Below, one piece after another: positions 8,201 to 14,245 of a DNA stretch of 17,180 bases. The notes beneath the pieces were generated by a model, which did not search any database, was not told the DNA's origin, and was given only the letters and a program-made list of their open reading frames with translations. The DNA lies in the NCBI GenBank assembly GCA_934454005.1, contig CAKSGI010000021.1, forward strand, positions 1 through 17,180. Direction: 5' to 3'. The position numbers and the translations under genes were made by a program. The DNA comes from an uncultured Eubacteriales bacterium (lineage in GTDB: Bacteria > Bacillota_A > Clostridia > Oscillospirales > Acutalibacteraceae). How positions within the stretch are numbered: the stretch's first letter is position 1; the number at the start of each line of letters is the position of its first letter.

Positions 8201-8549
8201 ATTTAATAACGAATTCAACAAAACCAGATTACAATCAGAAAACAATAAAAAAACCAAAAATATTCACAAATCGTCACTAAATAAACATTATAAATCATAT
8301 TTTGATAAAAATAAGGTCATCAAAAGAAAACAAAACATAATTGTAAAAATACAAAATCATAGTAGCTCAAAAAAGACAACATTTAAATGTACTTCACCAA
8401 GTAAAAAAAATATTTCTAAATATTACACACCTATTAATCACTTTAATACATCTGATTGTGATTCTCATAAAGTATTATTTAGTTTATTAGCCACATCACT
8501 TATAGTTACAGTATTAATTAAAAAATACAAAATTAGTCGCATTAAATAA
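5289..8549 (+). CDS. Secreted BspA-like leucine-rich repeat protein with a duplicated cysteine-rich stalk and C-terminal membrane anchor
   Basis: A 1086-residue surface protein. Residues 1 to about 29 form a signal peptide (MIKKN, then a hydrophobic run LLTLFFLIFFITIF, probable cut after VLA). Residues about 80-385 are BspA/LRR_5-type repeats with the pattern AFxxCxxLxxIxIPxxVxxI, for example ERAFENCEKLNHIIIPENV. Residues about 390-884 are a cysteine-rich stalk of modules like C-CxxCxxxxxxxxIPALGH, present as two near-identical 238-residue units (about 409-646 and 647-884), each with seven CxxC motifs. Residues about 890-1055 are low-complexity, rich in Lys, Asn and Ser. The end, VLFSLLATSLIVTVLI plus KKYKISRIK (about 1062-1086), is a membrane helix with a basic tail; no LPXTG precedes it. 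The family is linked to adhesion and host-matrix binding, but the ligand is unknown. The ATG has AAGGA at 9 bp. Transcribed alone, with its own long upstream region. Confidence 0.85.
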   Translation: MIKKNLLTLFFLIFFITIFSKVHVKVLAKTGDCFEYNGLLYTVTDEDKKLAAVGNPNSSNCLTDTSKDEITIPQKCKKPNGTKYKVNEIMDYAFEFCRSIKKISISKNIEKIGNNVFKQCNSLECIDVNRRNKNYCTENGILFSKKKDEIIKCTKNNKEKIYRVPDSVTKINDDAFSNTMLEKLIITKSVNFIGESSLDNCTYLNDIITEPGNKNFCSLDGVLFDINCTTLIKYPIAKPLVRYRMPDTVVNLAKSAFSYCNNLEEVVLSPNLKFINERAFENCEKLNHIIIPENVASIEKFAFANCNGLKSIVIPKNVQTISDCAFANCKNLEHLIIFNGIKSIGNFAFRNCNNLSICFYNMKNTDGISLGTDWSGSSKIYFNSDLCTPDTYNCKITEPKCCVNGIKIYTCKACGKEMHRETIPAKNHDFQKIIQSPTCTQCGFEFNRCKTCGYETPKLKNCDCLGHEFVEEKIEPTCSSEGCIIHKCIRCEERKRIKVLPPTLEHQESDWIVDKEATCTETGRCHTECTKCRKTLKETNIPALGHRYKVCMTTRPTCSSPGIRHYKCLHCGYEYTEPMPLKLPHKKSEWIIVKHPTFFEKGLKHKICTLCKKVLKKEEINPSSDTISLADFFNVSEPTAFYNPSQNTCKACEKEMHRETIPTKNHDFQKIIQSPTCTQCGFEFNRCKTCGYETPKLKNCDCLGHEFVEEKIKPTCSSEGCIIHKCIRCEERKRIKVLPPTLEHQESDWIVDKEATCTETGRCHTECTKCRKTLKETNIPALGHRYKVCMTTRPTCSSPGIRHYKCLHCGYEYTEPMPLKLPHKKSEWIIVKHPTFFEKGLKHKICTLCEKVLKEEEINPSSDAISLADFFNVSEPTAFYNSSQTKENLTEATVVKNKKDMLKTKSSIDCDNFIIEPEKNLHSKNLALKNEEQTNSNDKKASYIPPIYDPPAKDKPVKQDLSNTNLKILSKFNNEFNKTRLQSENNKKTKNIHKSSLNKHYKSYFDKNKVIKRKQNIIVKIQNHSSSKKTTFKCTSPSKKNISKYYTPINHFNTSDCDSHKVLFSLLATSLIVTVLIKKYKISRIK
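6514..7227 (+). repeat. Tandem duplication unit, copy 1 (714 bp, 238 codons)
   Basis: The first copy of an in-frame 714-bp tandem repeat in the surface-protein gene. Comparing it base by base with copy 2, I count about 17 differences (roughly 97-98 percent identity) and no indel. Differences cluster at the ends: seven in the first 225 bp and about ten in the last 118 bp. The central 371 bp (6741-7111) is identical to 7455-7825, including all silent positions. It encodes five to six cysteine-rich modules and a linker ending SEPTAFYN. Confidence 0.95.
7228..7941 (+). repeat. Tandem duplication unit, copy 2 (714 bp, 238 codons)
   Basis: The second copy abuts copy 1 with no spacer. It starts part way through a cysteine module (NTCKACEKEMHRET), so the residues before the first CxxC of that module in copy 1 (CCVNGIKIYT) are missing here and replaced by the linker SEPTAFYNPSQ. 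Its end passes straight into the Lys/Asn-rich spacer. The exact multiple of three keeps the reading frame. Confidence 0.95.
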
Positions 8550-8674
8550 TACAATAATTACACTTCTATAAATTGTAAAACACTAATTAAATTAGTTTAT
8601 TCATCTTATTAATTTCCTGTCAGTCAAAATTATAAACATATTAATTATATTTATTGAAAAAAATTAGAAAATAA

Positions 8675-8703
8675 TTGACAATTTATATTTAAACAAATAC
8701 AAT
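8675..8703 (+). promoter_or_regulatory. Near-consensus sigma-A promoter of the beta-helix protein gene
   Basis: The -35 is a perfect TTGACA (8675-8680), the spacer is 17 bp (8681-8697) and the -10 is TACAAT (8698-8703). Transcription would start near 8710, leaving a leader of about 40 nt that includes GGAGG. This gives the gene its own promoter, separate from the upstream surface-protein gene. A TATAAT at 8708 is 27 bp from the -35 and cannot pair with it. Confidence 0.8.
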
Positions 8704-8751
8704 GTTATATAATTAATATTCTATATAAAATTTCACTGGAGGTTAATGAAA

Positions 8752-9588
8752 ATGAGTAAAAAACTTCTGTCAACTTTATTAAGTATTTGTTGCATAATAG
8801 GAACCATCCAATTAACAGTTTTTTCAGAAAATGATGAAATCATAATTAAAGGTGTCACAACAGAAAAAGATTATACCTATATCGATGGTGTTTTAAATAT
8901 TGTAAATCCAGGAAATTATGTAGTTAGCAATAAAAATAAATCTGTAACACAAGACTCTATCGTCATATCAACAAGTACTTCAGATACAACTGTAACCTTT
9001 GACGGATTAAATATCGATACATCAATGCTAGATAGACCTGCCTTTGATATTATCGGTAACGGAAACGTTAAAATTATACTAGAAGAAAAAACCTGCAATA
9101 AACTAATTAGTGGAAAAAACTGTGCAGGACTTCAAAAAACAAATAAAAACTCTAAACTAGAAATATCCGGTAAAGGAGAACTCATTGCAACTGGCGGTGA
9201 CTTTGGCGCCGGAATCGGTGGTGGAAAGGAAAATAGTGGCGATAATATTATAATACAAGATGGTACAATTATAGCCACTGGAGGTATTTACGGTGCTGGA
9301 ATAGGGGCTGGATCAAAATCCGGATGCAAAAATATTATAATATTAAACGGTATAATTGAAGCGATCGGTGGATACGAAGGAAACGGAATTGGTGGCTATG
9401 AAAAAGGCCAAGCAAAAAATATAGTTATAACTGGAGGTTCCATTAAATCGTCAGGGAAAAAACCATTCAGCGATCAACCTGAATTACAAAATTATATTAA
9501 CCCTAAAATTTTAATAGGAAGCCCTAATGGAAAAGACTCAGTTGACCGTCCATATGTTATAATATCTTCTAAAAGAAAGGTATTATAA
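8752..9588 (+). CDS. Secreted beta-helix repeat protein (GGxxGAGIG repeats), possible carbohydrate-binding surface protein
   Basis: About 278 residues. The start is taken as ATG 8752 because GGAGG (8738-8742) lies 9 bp upstream; an ATG at 8746 is only 3 bp from it. A signal peptide is clear (MSKKLLSTLLSICCIIGTIQLTVFSE). Residues about 40-140 are beta-rich with short strand repeats (VTFDGLNID, GNVKIILEE, SKLEISGKGELIA). Three 29-residue repeats follow at about 142-228, each with the core GGxxGxGIGxG, then KNIII and a G: ATGGDFGAGIGGG, ATGGIYGAGIGAG, AIGGYEGNGIGGY. This pattern is that of right-handed parallel beta-helices seen in secreted proteins of gut Bacillota, some of which (Cthe_2159-like) bind polysaccharide; binding here is inference. 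No membrane anchor or sorting signal is visible. It follows the BspA-like gene and is probably part of the same surface islet. A strong terminator lies 120 bp downstream. Confidence 0.8.
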   Translation: MSKKLLSTLLSICCIIGTIQLTVFSENDEIIIKGVTTEKDYTYIDGVLNIVNPGNYVVSNKNKSVTQDSIVISTSTSDTTVTFDGLNIDTSMLDRPAFDIIGNGNVKIILEEKTCNKLISGKNCAGLQKTNKNSKLEISGKGELIATGGDFGAGIGGGKENSGDNIIIQDGTIIATGGIYGAGIGAGSKSGCKNIIILNGIIEAIGGYEGNGIGGYEKGQAKNIVITGGSIKSSGKKPFSDQPELQNYINPKILIGSPNGKDSVDRPYVIISSKRKVL

Positions 9589-9672
9589 GTTTTAAATTTC
9601 ATCACAATTGTTTAACTTATTTTGTTTATCTAATAATAAAACCCAGCTAATCTTATTTCAATTAAAATCTCG

Positions 9673-9768
9673 TATAATAAATACACTGTTCTATATTTTT
9701 ATAATAGCGATTGAGTTTCTTTAAGACTAATAATTTCGATTTTACTTAAGTAAACTCAATCGTTTTTT
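9673..9768 (+). terminator. Rho-independent terminator of the surface islet (with a possible short upstream transcript)
   Basis: The hairpin arms are 9708-9718 (CGATTGAGTTT) and 9752-9762, a perfect 11-bp stem. It continues after a one-base mismatch and a G-U pair with five more pairs (9721-9725 with 9745-9749), and has a 19-nt loop. Six T residues follow at 9763-9768. It ends transcription from the beta-helix gene before the aminotransferase promoter. A TATAAT at 9673-9678 just upstream, with only a weak -35, could start a short RNA ending at this terminator; that part is speculative. Confidence 0.8.
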
Positions 9769-9818
9769 ATATTACATCAATTATAAAAACACATATTTCA
9801 GATACTAAAATTTTAAAT

Positions 9819-9847
9819 TTGAACATTTAATAAATATGTGTTAAAAT
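9819..9847 (+). promoter_or_regulatory. Promoter of the aminotransferase-trpS operon, extended -10
   Basis: The -35 is TTGAAC (9819-9824), the spacer is 17 bp (9825-9841) and the -10 is TAAAAT (9842-9847) preceded by TGT, an extended -10. Transcription should start at about 9853-9855. This matters for the next gene: the in-frame ATG at 9852 would lie at the very 5' end of the RNA or just outside it. No T-box leader precedes the operon. Confidence 0.7.
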
Positions 9848-9872
9848 CTAAATGTTTGATGAAAGAAGTGGT

Positions 9873-11060
9873 ATGATGGAATATTTATTTTCTAATAAAG
9901 TTAAAAATTTAAAACCCTCTGCTATAAGAGAAATATTAAAATATTCTTCTGATCCGTCTATAATATCATTTTCTGCTGGAAACCCATCAAATGAATCGTT
10001 TCCAGTAAAAGCAATTAACAATATAATAGATGAAATCCTGGCAGACAATCCAATATCCGCACTACAATACAGTACAACCGAAGGTTTTTCTCCGTTAAGA
10101 GATATTATTAAGGAATATTTAAAAAATAAATATAGAATAGGAAATAGCTTTGATGAGTTAATTATTACTTCCGGTGCTCAGCAGGTTATCGACCTTACAT
10201 GTAAAACCTTATGTAACGAAAATGATACTGTTATATGTGAGTCACCCAGCTTTATAGGCGCTTTAAATGCATTTAGATCATATAATGTAAATCTTTGTGG
10301 AATTCCTTTACAAGGTGATGGCATTAACGTCGAAAAATTAGAAAAGTTTTTAAAAAACAATAACAATGTAAAATTTATTTATACTATACCTAATTTTCAA
10401 AATCCCTCCGGAATTACTATGAGTTATGAAAAAAGAAAATTTCTTTATAATATCGCTAAAAAATATAAAGTTCTAATATTAGAAGATAACCCTTATGGGG
10501 ATTTACGTTACTTTGGTAACGATATACCATCTATCAAATCACTTGATAAAGATGGTATTGTTATATACGCTGGGACATTCTCAAAAATTTTATCTCCAGG
10601 ATTAAGAGTCGGATACACAATAGCACCAAAAGAGATAATCAAAAAAATGATTGTGTGCAAACAATCCCAAGACGTTCACACCAATATTTTAGCTCAGATG
10701 ATAACATATCAATTTTTAAAAAAATATAATCTTCAAGTCCACATCAACTATCTCAGAGATTTATATAGGGATAAAGCAAGTTTAACTTTATCTCTGCTTG
10801 ATAAATATATGAGCTCAAAAATAAAATACAACAAAATAAGCGGTGGATTATTTATATGGTGTACGTTTCTCCAAAAAATTGATATTATAGATTTTTGCCA
10901 AAAATCTATTGCAGAAAAAGTTTGTATCGTACCTGGGAATGCATTTCTTGTAGATGAAAAAGATACCTCAGATTCCTTTAGGATAAATTTTTCTACACCA
11001 TCAAATAAAGAATTAGAACTTGGAATTAAAATACTTGGAAACTTAATAAATAAATTATAA
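9873..11060 (+). CDS. PLP-dependent aminotransferase, class I/II fold, LysN/MocR-like subgroup
   Basis: About 395 residues, a fold-type I aminotransferase. The beginning YLFSNKVKNLKPSAIREILK and FSAGNPSNESFP matches 2-aminoadipate/aromatic aminotransferases of the LysN group, without the DNA-binding domain of MocR regulators. Cofactor residues visible are the PNFQNPSG loop (Asn about 177), the DNPYGDLRY segment (Asp about 205, Tyr about 208) and the Schiff-base lysine in GTFSKILSPGLRVGY (Lys about 238). FRINFSTP near the end carries the substrate carboxylate arginine. Substrate is not determined; the trpS neighbour makes aromatic amino acids a reasonable guess only. The ATG at 9852 coincides with the predicted transcription start, so I prefer ATG 9873 (or 9876), which sits after AAGAAG and matches the family N-terminus. 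The gene is 15 bp ahead of trpS and forms an operon with it. Confidence 0.85.
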   Translation: MMEYLFSNKVKNLKPSAIREILKYSSDPSIISFSAGNPSNESFPVKAINNIIDEILADNPISALQYSTTEGFSPLRDIIKEYLKNKYRIGNSFDELIITSGAQQVIDLTCKTLCNENDTVICESPSFIGALNAFRSYNVNLCGIPLQGDGINVEKLEKFLKNNNNVKFIYTIPNFQNPSGITMSYEKRKFLYNIAKKYKVLILEDNPYGDLRYFGNDIPSIKSLDKDGIVIYAGTFSKILSPGLRVGYTIAPKEIIKKMIVCKQSQDVHTNILAQMITYQFLKKYNLQVHINYLRDLYRDKASLTLSLLDKYMSSKIKYNKISGGLFIWCTFLQKIDIIDFCQKSIAEKVCIVPGNAFLVDEKDTSDSFRINFSTPSNKELELGIKILGNLINKL

Positions 11061-11075
11061 AGGGGCCTTATTTTT

Positions 11076-12080
11076 ATGGAACAAAAAGACAAAAAAGTTT
11101 TATTTAGTGCTATACAGCCAAGTGGGACTATTACTCTTGGAAATTATTTAGGAGCACTTAAAAACTGGGTTTCACTTCAAAATGAGTATAATTGTATATT
11201 TGCACTAGCAGATTTACACACTATAACTGTTAGACAAAACCCCGCTTCTTTTAGAAAAAATACACTTGAAGCATACGCATTACTTCTTGCATGTGGAGTC
11301 GATCCTAAAAAAAGTATTTTTTTTATTCAAAGTCATGTACATACCCATGCAGAACTAGCTTGGATCCTGAACTGTTATACACAATTCGGAGAACTTTCTA
11401 GAATGACTCAATTTAAAGACAAATCTGCAACACACTCTGATAATATAAATGCAGGATTATTTACATATCCATCATTAATGGCCGCAGATATATTATTGTA
11501 TCAGGCAGATGTGGTCCCAGTTGGTGCAGACCAAAAGCAACATTTAGAACTAACTAGAAATATTGCCCAAAGATTTAATGGATTATATAGTGAGACATTT
11601 AAAATCCCAGAACCATTTATTCCAAAATCTGGAGCAAAAATAATGTCACTACAAGATCCTAAAAAGAAAATGTCTAAATCTGATCAAAATGTGAATGGAT
11701 GCATAGGAATCCTAGACGATGCCGATACTATACTTAAAAAATTTAAAAGGGCTATAACTGATTCAGATTCTATTGTAAAATATAGCGAAAACAAAGATGG
11801 AATAAATAATCTAATGACAATTTACTCAGCTATAACTGGTAAATCGTATAATGATATAGAACTCGAATTCAAAAATAAAGGATATGGCGACTTTAAATTA
11901 GCAGTCGGTGAAACTGTAGTTAATCACTTAAAGCCAATACAAGAAAAATTTAAAACTCTTTTAAGTGATAGGTCTTATTTAGAAAACTGCTATAAAGAAT
12001 CTGCGGAAATTGCACTTAAAATATCTAGAAAAACGTTATCAAAAGTAATGAGAAAAATTGGTTTTGTCTCTCAAAACTGA
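11076..12080 (+). CDS. trpS: Tryptophanyl-tRNA synthetase
   Basis: A 334-residue class Ic synthetase that charges tRNA-Trp in the cytoplasm. The HIGH-type motif is seen as QPSGTITLGNYLGAL (about 14-28), the KMSKS loop is KKKMSKSD (about 196-203) and the tryptophan-site segment GADQKQHLELTRNIA lies at 150-164. Length matches the Bacillota enzyme (about 330 residues). The ATG at 11076 follows AAGGGG (11060-11065). The gap to the aminotransferase stop is 15 bp, so the two are co-transcribed, and no T-box leader lies between them, unlike many Bacillota synthetase genes. It is the only gene in the window ending in TGA; all others use TAA. Confidence 0.97.
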   Translation: MEQKDKKVLFSAIQPSGTITLGNYLGALKNWVSLQNEYNCIFALADLHTITVRQNPASFRKNTLEAYALLLACGVDPKKSIFFIQSHVHTHAELAWILNCYTQFGELSRMTQFKDKSATHSDNINAGLFTYPSLMAADILLYQADVVPVGADQKQHLELTRNIAQRFNGLYSETFKIPEPFIPKSGAKIMSLQDPKKKMSKSDQNVNGCIGILDDADTILKKFKRAITDSDSIVKYSENKDGINNLMTIYSAITGKSYNDIELEFKNKGYGDFKLAVGETVVNHLKPIQEKFKTLLSDRSYLENCYKESAEIALKISRKTLSKVMRKIGFVSQN

Positions 12081-12106
12081 ATAATATAAAATATCTGCGG
12101 AAAAAT

Positions 12107-12123
12107 ACTCCTTGAAAAGGAGT
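12107..12123 (+). promoter_or_regulatory. Hairpin that sequesters the spoVAC ribosome binding site
   Basis: ACTCCTT (12107-12113) pairs perfectly with AAGGAGT (12117-12123) around a 3-nt loop. The right arm is the ribosome binding site AAGGAG for spoVAC, so the leader folds its own anti-Shine-Dalgarno over it. There is no U-tract, so it is not a terminator. It could limit translation from read-through of trpS or respond to another signal. Confidence 0.65.
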
Positions 12124-12131
12124 TGGTACCG

Positions 12132-12575
12132 TTGAAAATAACTCAAAAAGAATATTCAAAAATGACCGATAATGCTTCACCTAAAAGCAAAATATTTAAG
12201 AATATGATTCTTGCCTTTATATTTGGAGGTATAATTTGTACAATTGGCCAAATATGCACCACAATATATTCAAACTTGGGATTAGATATAAAAGATGCTA
12301 GGGCTGCTGTCTCTGTAACACTTGTATTTTTAGGAGCATTTTTAACTGCTTTAGGTGTATACGATAACATAGCAAAATACGCAGGTGCAGGATCACTTGT
12401 TCCTATAACTGGCTTTGCAAATTCAATAGTTTCTCCTGCAATCGAATTTAAAAGTGAAGGTCATATAATGGGAATAGGAGCTAAAATGTTTACTATTGCA
12501 GGACCAGTACTTGTATTTGGGATTAACGCATCTATATTATATGGTCTAATTATTTGGATCTTTAAGTTATTCTAA
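12132..12575 (+). CDS. spoVAC: Stage V sporulation protein AC (SpoVAC), spore inner-membrane channel subunit
   Basis: About 147 residues with three or four membrane segments: MILAFIFGGIICTIGQI, AAVSVTLVFLGAFLTALGVY, a hydrophobic central segment and VLVFGINASILYGLIIWIF. The motif KYAGAGSLVPITGFANSIVSPAIEFKSEG is strongly characteristic of SpoVAC, with GAKMFTIAGPV after it. SpoVA proteins move dipicolinic acid across the spore inner membrane and are needed for core dehydration and germination, so the organism forms endospores. The start is taken as TTG 12132, 9 bp after AGGAG; the TTG at 12123 touches the ribosome binding site. SpoVAC is usually next to spoVAD and spoVAE (or spoVAEB), but here trpS precedes it by about 51 bp and a convergent gene follows, so it stands alone. 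No sigma-G promoter was recognised. Confidence 0.95.
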   Translation: MKITQKEYSKMTDNASPKSKIFKNMILAFIFGGIICTIGQICTTIYSNLGLDIKDARAAVSVTLVFLGAFLTALGVYDNIAKYAGAGSLVPITGFANSIVSPAIEFKSEGHIMGIGAKMFTIAGPVLVFGINASILYGLIIWIFKLF

Positions 12576-12582
12576 TATATAA

Positions 12583-12633
12583 AAAAATCTGTGTCAAAAG
12601 ACTATACTACTCTAGCCTTTGATACAGATTTTT
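12583..12633. terminator. Bidirectional rho-independent terminator between spoVAC and the FAD gene
   Basis: A 16-bp stem joins 12583-12598 and 12618-12633 (core ATCTGTGTCAAA with TTTGATACAGAT, one G-U pair) around a 19-nt loop. T-runs flank it on both strands (TTTTT on plus, and the T-run complementary to the A-run at 12581 on minus). It fits both convergent genes: spoVAC ends at 12575 and the FAD gene stop is at 12645. Confidence 0.85.
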
Positions 12634-12644
12634 ATTTTATTTAT

Positions 12645-14057
12645 TTACTTGCTTGTTCTTTCAGCAATATCTCTCGCAACAATTACACCTGTTACCGAAG
12701 CTTGCATTAATCCTCTTGTTATGCCAGCACCATCTCCAATTGCATAAAAGTTATCAATATTAGTTTCAAAATTATCTTTAACAGATATTTTTGATGAATA
12801 AAATTTAACCTCCACTCCATAAAGAAGTGTATTTTTAGAATATAACCCTGGAGCAACCTTATCAAACGCTTTCAAAGATTCTACTATGCTCGTAAGGTGT
12901 CTATGAGGTAAGACAAATGATAAATCCCCAGGAACTGCAGTTTTTAATGTAGGAATTACCGTAGATTTCTTAAGCCTACTAAAATCAGTTCTTCTACCCT
13001 TTAACAAATCCCCGAGCCTTTGAACCATTATTCCTCCACCGGTAAGCATATTCCCAAGTTGAGCTATATATTTTCCATACTCTATTGGCTGGTTAAAAGG
13101 TTCTGTAAATCTTGTAGAAACTAACATTGCAAAATTTGTATTGTCAGTATGTTTGGATTCTTCGGCATAACTATGACCATTTACAACAGCAATTCCTTCG
13201 TCGTAATGTTCTTCACTAACTATCCCCCCAGGATTCATACAAAAAGTTCTAACTCTATTCTCAAATGTATCTGAATAATACACCAGTTTTGCTTCATACA
13301 AATGCTTAGTAAGTGGATCCATAACAGCATTTGGTACTTCTACCCTGACTCCGATATCAACTTCATTATTCACAGTTTTCAAATTATTTTCATTTGCAAC
13401 AGATGTAAGCCAACTAGCACCACCTCTTCCAGGTGCTGCTACTACATATTTAGCTTTAACCAATTCCCTATTTCTATCTTTATCTATCAACCATACTCCT
13501 TGAACTTTATTGTTCTCAACCAAAAGTTTATCTGCGGTAGTTCTCTCTCTAAATTCAAAATTTTCTTGTTGTTCTAGATATAAATACATATCTCTTAAAA
13601 CTTCAAAAGAATACTCTGTCCCCATATGTCTTACTGGACACTGAATTAGCGAAATATTTTCCTTTTTTGCCTCATACGCTAATTCATCTCCAAATTTACT
13701 ATTTTCTCCATAAACCTTTGTAGGTGCTCCATAAGAAAGATATATATCATCTGCATATTTAATTAATTTTCTTACCTTTTCAATAGGAATATAGTCAGTA
13801 ATATTTCCTCCAACATTTTCAGATAATGACAATTTCCCATCAGAAAATGCACCCGCACCTGCCCAGCCATTCATTATATTGCATGGTTTACAATTTATAC
13901 AACGCCCTATTTTCCTTGCTGGACAACTTCTTTTATTAATTGAACTCCCAGAATCTACAACAAGAATTTTTTTATCTGGCGCCTGCTTGTCCAACTCAAG
14001 AGCTGTAAATATCCCTGCAGGTCCTGCTCCTATAACTATAACATCAAAATTGTACAT
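12645..14057 (-). CDS. FAD-dependent oxidoreductase, COG2509-type (uncharacterised dehydrogenase family)
   Basis: A 470-residue flavoprotein. The N-terminal dinucleotide fold is VIVIGAGPAGIFTALEL (about 6-22, GxGxxG), and the C-terminal FAD contact is FYAIGDGAGITRGLMQA. A cluster of four cysteines (45, 53, 56, 59, spacing C-x7-C-x2-C-x2-C) lies in RSCPARKIGRCINCKPC, followed by the family signature GWAGAGAFSDGK. This combination belongs to COG2509, widespread in Clostridia and of unknown substrate; the cysteines may bind a metal or Fe-S cluster. The GTG at 14066 overlaps the ribosome binding site GAGG (14066-14069), so the start is taken as ATG 14057, 8 bp after it. It is transcribed alone from its own promoter and converges on spoVAC. 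Confidence 0.85.
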   Translation of the reverse strand: MYNFDVIVIGAGPAGIFTALELDKQAPDKKILVVDSGSSINKRSCPARKIGRCINCKPCNIMNGWAGAGAFSDGKLSLSENVGGNITDYIPIEKVRKLIKYADDIYLSYGAPTKVYGENSKFGDELAYEAKKENISLIQCPVRHMGTEYSFEVLRDMYLYLEQQENFEFRERTTADKLLVENNKVQGVWLIDKDRNRELVKAKYVVAAPGRGGASWLTSVANENNLKTVNNEVDIGVRVEVPNAVMDPLTKHLYEAKLVYYSDTFENRVRTFCMNPGGIVSEEHYDEGIAVVNGHSYAEESKHTDNTNFAMLVSTRFTEPFNQPIEYGKYIAQLGNMLTGGGIMVQRLGDLLKGRRTDFSRLKKSTVIPTLKTAVPGDLSFVLPHRHLTSIVESLKAFDKVAPGLYSKNTLLYGVEVKFYSSKISVKDNFETNIDNFYAIGDGAGITRGLMQASVTGVIVARDIAERTSK

Positions 14058-14104
14058 AATATGCACCTCATTAAATAATAATCATCTTAATCTCCCGAAT
14101 TAAT

Positions 14105-14133
14105 ATTATAATATATGTTCGTAAATATGTAAA
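14105..14133 (-). promoter_or_regulatory. Promoter of the FAD oxidoreductase gene
   Basis: On the minus strand the -35 is TTTACA (14128-14133), the spacer is 17 bp and the -10 is a perfect TATAAT (14105-14110). The leader to the ATG is about 40 nt. It is divergent from the prfB promoter, whose -35 begins about 54 bp away. Confidence 0.75.
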
Positions 14134-14186
14134 GATAAACATTACAAAAATTCATGCATCTGTCGCGGCACTCATCATCAACCAAC

Positions 14187-14215
14187 TTTACTTTAAAAAT
14201 AGTATAGGATATAAT
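14187..14215 (+). promoter_or_regulatory. Promoter of prfB
   Basis: The -35 is TTTACT (14187-14192), the spacer is 17 bp (14193-14209) and the -10 is TATAAT (14210-14215). The leader of about 25 nt carries TAGGAGGT before the TTG start at 14246. The short leader has no room for a riboswitch or attenuator. Confidence 0.7.
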
Positions 14216-14245
14216 AAAAATATTATATTGTAGGAGGTAATTTTA

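Noticed and set aside
8582..8596. Inverted repeat ACTAATTAAATTAGT as terminator of the BspA-like gene
   Set aside because: The stem is A/T only, the loop is too short and no T-run follows, so it would be too weak to call.
8675..8713. Pairing TTGACA (8675) with the TATAAT at 8708
   Set aside because: The spacer would be 27 bp; TACAAT at 8698 gives the proper 17 bp.
11040..11080. T-box leader ahead of trpS
   Set aside because: Only 15 bp separates trpS from the aminotransferase, and the leader of the operon is about 20 nt, too short for a T-box.
14057..14066. GTG start for the FAD oxidoreductase at 14066
   Set aside because: The GTG shares a base with the GAGG ribosome binding site, leaving no spacing; ATG 14057 has the right distance.
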